Assembly (NCBI GenBank): GCA_006503535.1
Contig: QYRS01000004.1
Location: forward strand, 930,001-994,000
Direction of reading: 5' to 3'
From: Arthrinium phaeospermum
Lineage: Eukaryota > Ascomycota > Sordariomycetes > Amphisphaeriales > Apiosporaceae
Length of the DNA: 64,000 nt
Below, in pieces: positions 58,201 to 64,000 of the stretch. Position numbers and translations under genes: made by a program. The notes beneath the pieces are model-generated. The model did not search any database. It worked only from the letters and a program-made list of their open reading frames with translations, and was not told the origin of the DNA. Within the stretch, counting starts at the first letter, position 1, and each line of letters starts with the position of its first letter.

Positions 58201-58756
58201 CTACGAATTAGTTGGGGGCTGGCCAACGTTCCATCCGGTTGGTACGACGTTTTCGTTCTTTTCTTTTTTTTGTTGAGAAATGCTGCCGTTGGGAAGGAGC
58301 GACAAGTGGGATTTTTCGACCCCCAAATTGAGCCACGACAGGACCCTTGTCAGCCACGCACTGTTCATCGGCCTCTACGTCACTGCAAACTCATGCCTGC
58401 CAGGCACGGTCACACCTCCAACAACAGCGTTCAAGTTGACATATTGTTGGCTGGCACATGTGAAAATTGATTTACTGCCTAGGTAGCACGAGGTGTGATT
58501 TCAGGAGTCAATCACCGTAACAGAGACATTTTGATGAGCAGACGGGCCGCGTTCTGATTTCAATGTTGAGGTCGATTTTCTTGTACTTAACAAACATAGC
58601 GTCGCGAGCGCTTCCCACGACGGAAGCCTAGACAGAAAGAACCAAATACGCCAACCTTGCATTGGCATATGCACATAGCTCTTGGCCGTCGCATTTGAAG
58701 TGGGCGCCCTTCCCATATACGTTGCGACAGTTTCCACCAACACCACCACCACTACC
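52282..58756. other. Gene-poor region of about 6.5 kb
   Basis: No gene I can support. The left end is the 3' flank of the HAD gene; the right end is the leader of the alpha/beta hydrolase (CAC-rich just before the ATG). Features seen are a TTGCTT-type short repeat around 53602-53625, a homopurine tract at 56687-56739, and many dead short ORFs. No transposase, reverse transcriptase, rRNA or tRNA pattern was recognised. Confidence 0.5.
56687..56739. repeat. Homopurine tract (53 nt)
   Basis: Uninterrupted A/G run, GAAAGA-type repeats grading into about 15 A residues. A potential triplex-forming microsatellite in non-coding DNA. Confidence 0.8.
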
Positions 58757-60379
58757 ATGATCGGGAACTCCCTCGGGGAGCTGCTCTTCATCCGACTATG
58801 CATCGTCCTCCTGCAATACGGAACCCCGATCCTGCTCGCCGGCCTGGCCACCGCGGCGGCGTTTGGCGGATGGGATGCGCTGACGCACCCCGCGAGTGAG
58901 ATCGCCATTGGCTACGTGCTGCTCGACGCGCTGTATTTCCTCTTCATCTGGACCCCCTGGAACCGGCGGCTGCGGGACGAGGTGGACATCCAGCCGCCGC
59001 TGTCGCCCGAGGACCGCCGGGCCCTGTTCCTGCGCTGCGAAGCCCACGTGCCCGACTTCGACCGCTACCTGCGGCTGTGGTTCCTGGGCGCGGACCCGGC
59101 CGAGATCCGCCGCGACAACGTGCGCGACTTCGTCCTCTGGGCCTTCTTCGACCGGCGACCCGGCGCCGAGTCCGACGACGAGGCCGCCGAGGCCGAGGAC
59201 TTCCTCGACCGCATCGAGGGCCGGCTGGGCCGCGAGCTGCCGCCCGGCCGCGGGCGTGCGCAGGGACTGCGGCTGACGTTTGACGACATCGAGGCGCGGT
59301 ACCGCTCCTTCGTCTGGTACATCATCATCGGTATCGTGGACGTGGCCACGCACATCCAGCTTGCGTGGCGCGGCTTCGAGTACCACGCCCTGCCGGCCGT
59401 CAAGTTCGCCGCGGTGCTGCCGCCGCGCGTGCAGCACCTGTTCGCGCGGAACCGGTCCCGGTCCGGCGAGCTGAGCTACTGGCACCGCGCGCACACGGCG
59501 GGGCCGGACAGGAAGCCCGTCGTCTTCCTGCACGGCATCGGGGTCGGGCTGTGGACCTACGCTTCGTTCCTGGCCGATCTGGGCAAGGACGTAGCCGGCG
59601 GCGGGGACGGGGGACAGGTCGGCATCATTGCCCTGGAGATCATGCCCATCTCGTTCCGCCTCACCGCGGCGCCCCTGGGCAAGCTCGACTTCCTAGACGA
59701 GATGGAGCGCGTGCTGGCCGCGCACGGGTGGGACCAGTTCGTGCTGGTGACGCACTCGTACGGGTCGGCGCTGGCGACGCAGCTGCTGCACTCGGACGAG
59801 TTCAGCGCCCGCGTCGACTCGGTCGTGCTGGTCGACCCCGTCACCATCCTGCTGCACAACCCGGACGTGGCCTTCAACTTCACGCGGCGCCGCCCGCGGC
59901 TGGCCAACGAGTGGCAGCTCTGGTACTTTGCCAGCACGGACCCGGGGACGGCGCACACGCTGGGGCGGCACTTCCACTGGAAGCAGAACATCATCTGGAA
60001 GGAGGAGCTGGTCACGAAGAAGAAGGCGCCGCCGAACACCAACGGGGCATTGGGGACGAACGGGGTCGTGCCCCGGAGACCGCAGCAGCAGCGTAACGTG
60101 GCCGTGTGCTTGGCTGGGCGGGATCTCATCGTGGACACTCTAAGCGTGGCTAAGTATCTGGCAGGGAACGAGGACTGGCTCCCGACTCTGGGGGGTTCGG
60201 ATCGGGCCGAAGCGGATGATACTTTCGAGGACGTGCAGAAACCAGCGGGCTACGGCTACCTCGAAAAGGACGGCATTGAGCTTCTGTGGTTTGATGGGTT
60301 GGACCACGCGCAGGTGTTTGACGACCCGAAGCATTACGACAAAGTCAAGGCGGTGATCCATCGATACTGCTCCGGCTGA
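58757..60379 (+). CDS. Membrane-anchored alpha/beta hydrolase
   Basis: Intronless, 540 aa from the ATG at 58757; the frame is open further upstream but has no earlier ATG there. Two hydrophobic N-terminal segments (about 10-35 and 48-66) suggest an anchor in the ER or another endomembrane. The hydrolase domain begins with the oxyanion-like VVFLHGIGVGLWTY and has the nucleophile elbow VTHSYGSA (Ser as nucleophile), an Asp in VVLVDPVTILLH or CLAGRDLIVD, and a terminal His in GLDHAQVF. A basic and acidic spacer precedes the domain. Similar fungal proteins are annotated only as alpha/beta hydrolases; lipase or esterase activity is likely but the substrate is unknown. Very high GC3. Confidence 0.88.
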   Translation: MIGNSLGELLFIRLCIVLLQYGTPILLAGLATAAAFGGWDALTHPASEIAIGYVLLDALYFLFIWTPWNRRLRDEVDIQPPLSPEDRRALFLRCEAHVPDFDRYLRLWFLGADPAEIRRDNVRDFVLWAFFDRRPGAESDDEAAEAEDFLDRIEGRLGRELPPGRGRAQGLRLTFDDIEARYRSFVWYIIIGIVDVATHIQLAWRGFEYHALPAVKFAAVLPPRVQHLFARNRSRSGELSYWHRAHTAGPDRKPVVFLHGIGVGLWTYASFLADLGKDVAGGGDGGQVGIIALEIMPISFRLTAAPLGKLDFLDEMERVLAAHGWDQFVLVTHSYGSALATQLLHSDEFSARVDSVVLVDPVTILLHNPDVAFNFTRRRPRLANEWQLWYFASTDPGTAHTLGRHFHWKQNIIWKEELVTKKKAPPNTNGALGTNGVVPRRPQQQRNVAVCLAGRDLIVDTLSVAKYLAGNEDWLPTLGGSDRAEADDTFEDVQKPAGYGYLEKDGIELLWFDGLDHAQVFDDPKHYDKVKAVIHRYCSG

Positions 60380-60486
60380 GAAGCGATACGGCCTTTGATG
60401 AATGGAATAGATATTAGAAATAACTGTTATATACTCTTAGCGCTTTTTACCCACCGAGAACTGTAAGCAGGCGATTCATTCAAGAT

Positions 60487-61165
60487 TCATGACTCCGCAT
60501 CCTCCACCTTCTTCGCTTCGTCGCCGCCCCAGTCCTCGAGATAAAAGACCAACGGCGTCGGGCCATTGCGGATCAGAATCCAGACCACATCCTCATCCGT
60601 ATCGTTGACTTCCTGGTGCTCCGTCCAGGGCGGGACGAAGGCGAAGTCACCGGGCGACAGCTCGTGCTTCACCAACTCTCCCTCGTTGCCGGGGTTGGTC
60701 ATCAAGATGCCTGTCCCAGATGCAGCATAGATAATAGTGTCTTTCCCGAAAGTTAGCCAGCCACATTGCGCGTATATATGGAGGATCTGGCACGTACCTT
60801 GCTCGCCGTGATGGTGGACGGCTGAGGCGCATCGAGCTTTCGCTGTCAAAACTAGACAGAGAGAGAAATTATCTAGCGCGACGAACATAAAGGCACAATC
60901 ACACATCACGAAACTCAGGCGAGGAGGGAAGAATTTAGGAGGTAGATAGATAGAGAGTTCTTGTTATACAGGATGGGGAATAGGGGCGAGCCCACTCACC
61001 GGTTGCACACATCTTGTCGCTCTTGCCGACAATGGCCCCTTGGCGGACCATGCCCGAATTGCTGCCCGTCGCCCTCTGGGCCTCGAGATCTTCTGCCTTG
61101 GTGACATGGACGGCCGAGGGCAGGATCATCGGGAGGATGTCGGGCAGTAAACTGAAGATCGACAT
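60487..61165 (-). CDS. Small cupin-domain protein
   Basis: Three exons, 61000..61165, 60798..60842 (45 nt) and 60487..60740, encode 154 aa. A single conserved beta-barrel cupin: metal-ligand motif 1 is AVHHHGEQ, with a Glu/Gln and later His candidate, and motif 2 is SPGDFAFVPPWTEHQEVN with its conserved Pro-Gly-Asp and His. The acidic C-terminus (GGDEAKKVEDAES) is probably flexible. Cupins of this size include isomerases, dioxygenases and metal-binding proteins of unknown role, so the reaction is not assigned. Tail to tail with the alpha/beta hydrolase, 107 bp apart. The micro-exon of 45 nt encodes most of motif 1, a point where automatic models could fail. Confidence 0.85.
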
Positions 61166-63389
61166 CTTGTAGATCGGCTTGGGGTTTGATCGTGAGATGA
61201 GGCGCGCCTAGCAAGCAAATAATACCCCACGAGACGGGAAGAATAGTGGGAGGAAGCTGGAGAGAAAATGCAAACCCAAGCCAGATAAGAAATTGGATAG
61301 ATCAATCGTTTTCGTTAGTGGCACACCAGGACAGAATCGTACAGTTTCAAGGTAATAGGTAGATATAATTTTCAATCGTAAAATAAATATAATGGTATGG
61401 AAAGATTCAATGATGCCACTCCTGTTTCCCTGCTATATTAGATTAGGCCTCGTGCATGGCATCGCGGTGAGTTGGCCAGTAGGTAATGGATGCGCTGGAG
61501 GTGAGGTAGCCATGGCCGCTATTGCAGGTTCGGGCACCAAAATAATTGACTGATCACCGCTGTCAGAACAGTCCGAAGCGCTGTGCTGTGGCAGAAAATG
61601 TCCACGTCATGTTGATGTGGTCCGTGCTTGCACCAGCAGCTGCAGGGAACGAACTCGATGCCAGAACTAACAGCATCGTTTGATTTTGCTGTCGATGTTG
61701 AAAGGTATTGAAAGACAAATACAGAGGAGAAGCATTGATGGTCTAGATATTGGTGTATCTAGACGAGCCTGTACCAGGTATACAGTTGGGTGCCTAGGTC
61801 ATGGCAGTTGGCAGGAGGAGGTAACTGGTGAAAGTACTCCGTACCGATGCATGCTCAATTCGAATCAGGGTCTACCCACACCCCGCTGTCTGTCGCCTAC
61901 CGGGAATTGTCTCACTGGAGTGCTGTTCCAAATGCAATCTTACCCGCCAAGCAGGCGATGCAGCGTAAATCTGTCTTTGGCGCCCACCTTCTAACTTCGG
62001 TGTAAACAAACTCCTTGTCGGTTTGTTATGCCTTTTCACGTTCTCTGTTGGTAGGACCTTTTGCTACGCGTGAATCGTCGCTACCTGCACTTGAAGAGGA
62101 AAGCCGTTACCAGACAGGTAGAGCCGCTGCGTTGCTTTCATGCATAACACTCTCTTTATTAAGGCATTCTCCCAGTAGCCAAGCGACAGGCTGAAAGTAT
62201 GCACCCATCCAGTCGGCTTGGTATAGCGGAGTAAAGCGTACAGCATGTGTCGAGCATCTGGATTGATATGAAGCCATCTACCACAAACCGACCATGAATA
62301 CCATAGCAAATACATGTTGAAGCTGCCGACCAGAACCCTAAATCATGGAAATCGTCATTTTGGGTAGGTGTTTACAAGATAATGGCTCCTTGTCTGATTC
62401 GTGTCTGCAGTGTCCGTTTGATATAACTCAACGAAAAGGCACCCTCAAACCGAGCCCGGCGGGTCGTCGCAACCCTCGGCTGTCCCCTCCAGGTTTGGAT
62501 CATTCCTGCCGCTGACCACCTGAGTCTCGCTCGTAGCAACAACGCGATAAGAAAGATTCCATGATAACGGACTGCTTGTTCAAGATCCAATGGCGGCCAT
62601 CTGCCGAGCCACCAGAGGATGCAGTTCAAGCATCGTGAATCATGCAGAAGCGTTTACAGCACATTCCACCTGCCCAGAAGGGCGGCTAGTGCCCCGCGAT
62701 CTCCGTAACGCATGTGGAACCTCGCTACCGATCTCCAACCCAACCAAACCCAGCAGCTGCTAGCACGGGAGAGTCCAGACTTCAGTGGGCTTGACTGGAG
62801 ATTCTGACCTCGCAGCAAAGCAGCTGTAGGCGGGGGAGTCGGCCACAGTCTTCCCAAGCTCTACCACCACACTACACAACTTAAGCAAACAGCATATATC
62901 TGACCATATGCTGTCCCTACTAAAGGGCGCCGTCAATCATCTTCTTGTCATCTTACCACACACATGAATAAGTGCGACTAAGCTGTGTTACCACCACTCC
63001 GCCACCTCAAGTCTTATTGACTGAACCCGATTCGATCACCCAGAGATCCCTAGTTCGTTGACGCAACCACGTTTGGCAGTCAGCGTATCACTTTCCAGCA
63101 AGCAAACCCACGGGGATCCGCTTTCGGACCAACGCTGAACCCGATTGAGTACAACCGACACGGCCTCAACTCGTCACAGTATCCCTTTTCTACTTCAGCA
63201 GGCGCACCTCGGTTCATTTCTTACATTTTGCCATCTGTCGAGACCCGATGCATCCATGTCAGCTTGAATAACCAGGTCTCTCTGGTGGACAGTGTTTCTT
63301 TTACTCTGTCGAACGATTTGGGGCCTTCTCCGCAAATCCGCTCTTTGGCCACCATCAGTCGCGAGGCCCATCGCTGCAAACGCGACACC
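61166..63389. other. Intergenic, cupin to F-box gene
   Basis: About 2.2 kb: cupin promoter on the left, leader of the F-box gene on the right. No supported gene. Confidence 0.5.
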
Positions 63390-64000
63390 ATGTCGACAGA
63401 CGCAGGTGCAGGCCGCCGGGGTCTCGTCACCGGGGCCAGGTATGCAGGCATCAACCCGGAGTACGAAGACAGCCTCTCGGCTGTGACTGAAGTTCCGGAC
63501 GACGGTTTACGCTACCCCGCAAACCACCACACCGGCGCCCTGAGCGACGCTGCCAATCAGGAACCTGCAATGTCTGATGCCACATTAGTGCCTCAGTCAA
63601 CAAGTGGGAATGCTGATGTGCTGCAGTTGCCGCCGGAGCTTATCGATGCAATCCTGAGTTACCTCTCGCCGATTGAGCTGGCGGTGATCACACAGGTGTG
63701 CAGGAAGTTCCACCAGCACGCCGACTCCGACGTCCACTGGCAAAGGCACGTCCAAGCGAATGTCCCGGGTAACACGATTACATCGTCATACCCATGCGAC
63801 TCGTTTCGTGAGCTTTACATATGCCATGATCCATACTGGTTTATTCCCCGAAACAAGGTCTGGTTCTCCGACCGGGGTTTGCCAGGCCAGATGATCGTGA
63901 TCCAGTACGACCAGCGACGAGGCGTTATCGAGGGGTACCAAATTATCGCCATAAGCAACAAGGAAGACAACGAGGCGTGGCTGGCCGATTCCGACGTCTT
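63390..64000 (+). CDS. F-box protein, 3' end beyond window
   Basis: Open frame from ATG 63390 to the window edge, 203 codons visible and no stop, so the gene is truncated by the window. A disordered N-terminus (about 1-80) leads to an F-box, LPPELIDAILSYLSPIEL with a following ITQVCRKFHQH, the Skp1-binding helical motif of SCF ubiquitin ligases. After it, conserved strands WFIPRNKVWFSD, LPGQMIVIQYD and RRGVIEGYQI resemble a group of fungal F-box proteins with a beta-rich substrate domain. Substrate unknown. The start is the first ATG of the frame. Confidence 0.85.
   Translation, partial: MSTDAGAGRRGLVTGARYAGINPEYEDSLSAVTEVPDDGLRYPANHHTGALSDAANQEPAMSDATLVPQSTSGNADVLQLPPELIDAILSYLSPIELAVITQVCRKFHQHADSDVHWQRHVQANVPGNTITSSYPCDSFRELYICHDPYWFIPRNKVWFSDRGLPGQMIVIQYDQRRGVIEGYQIIAISNKEDNEAWLADSDV

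Noticed and set aside
58796..59533. Long antisense frame over the alpha/beta hydrolase
   Set aside because: Mirror of a high-GC3 gene; composition is typical of antisense frames.

Overview
The window reads as nuclear DNA of a filamentous ascomycete (Pezizomycotina). Genes carry short introns (about 50-110 bp) with GTRNGT-type donors and CTAAC/CTGAC-like branch sites. The proteins include fungal iterative polyketide synthases, a Zn2Cys6 regulator, a LaeA-like methyltransferase, a Ctr copper transporter, an FTA2-type kinase-like protein and an F-box protein. I cannot assign a species from the sequence alone.

Layout. 0.2-8.5 kb: a Ctr copper transporter, a CorA-like membrane protein, a PD-(D/E)XK-like orphan facing an FTA2 kinase-like gene, and a secreted protein with a propeptide. 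10.2-31.1 kb: the core of a polyketide gene cluster, with a non-reducing PKS (SAT-KS-MAT-PT-ACP-ACP-TE), an AsaB/CmcJ-type oxidoreductase, a second PKS of highly reducing descent that has only KS-AT-KR-ACP, a cytochrome P450, an O-methyltransferase and a TauD-type Fe(II)/2-oxoglutarate dioxygenase. 31.8-39.8 kb: probable cluster flank, with a single-pass membrane protein, a LaeA-like methyltransferase, a Zn2Cys6 transcription factor and a secreted carboxylesterase. 40.8-41.9 kb: a secreted protein with a duplicated cysteine domain. 41.9-48 kb: gene-poor DNA with simple repeats and one candidate microprotein. 48-52.3 kb: an aldo-keto reductase and a CECR5-like HAD hydrolase. 52.3-58.7 kb: gene-poor. 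58.7-64 kb: a membrane-anchored alpha/beta hydrolase, a cupin and a truncated F-box gene.

How the cluster could work (inference). The KS-AT-KR-ACP enzyme can condense and ketoreduce but has no dehydratase, methyltransferase or enoylreductase, so it should make a short beta-hydroxyacyl chain. The SAT domain of the non-reducing PKS could accept that chain as starter, extend it, cyclise it with the PT domain and release it with the TE. The O-methyltransferase, P450, TauD dioxygenase and AsaB-like enzyme would then tailor an aromatic product, and the Zn2Cys6 protein at 35.3-37.1 kb is the obvious local regulator. No transporter gene was found in the cluster.

All multi-exon models were built by hand from splice consensus and reading-frame continuity. 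Each listed multi-exon coding sequence sums to a whole number of codons.
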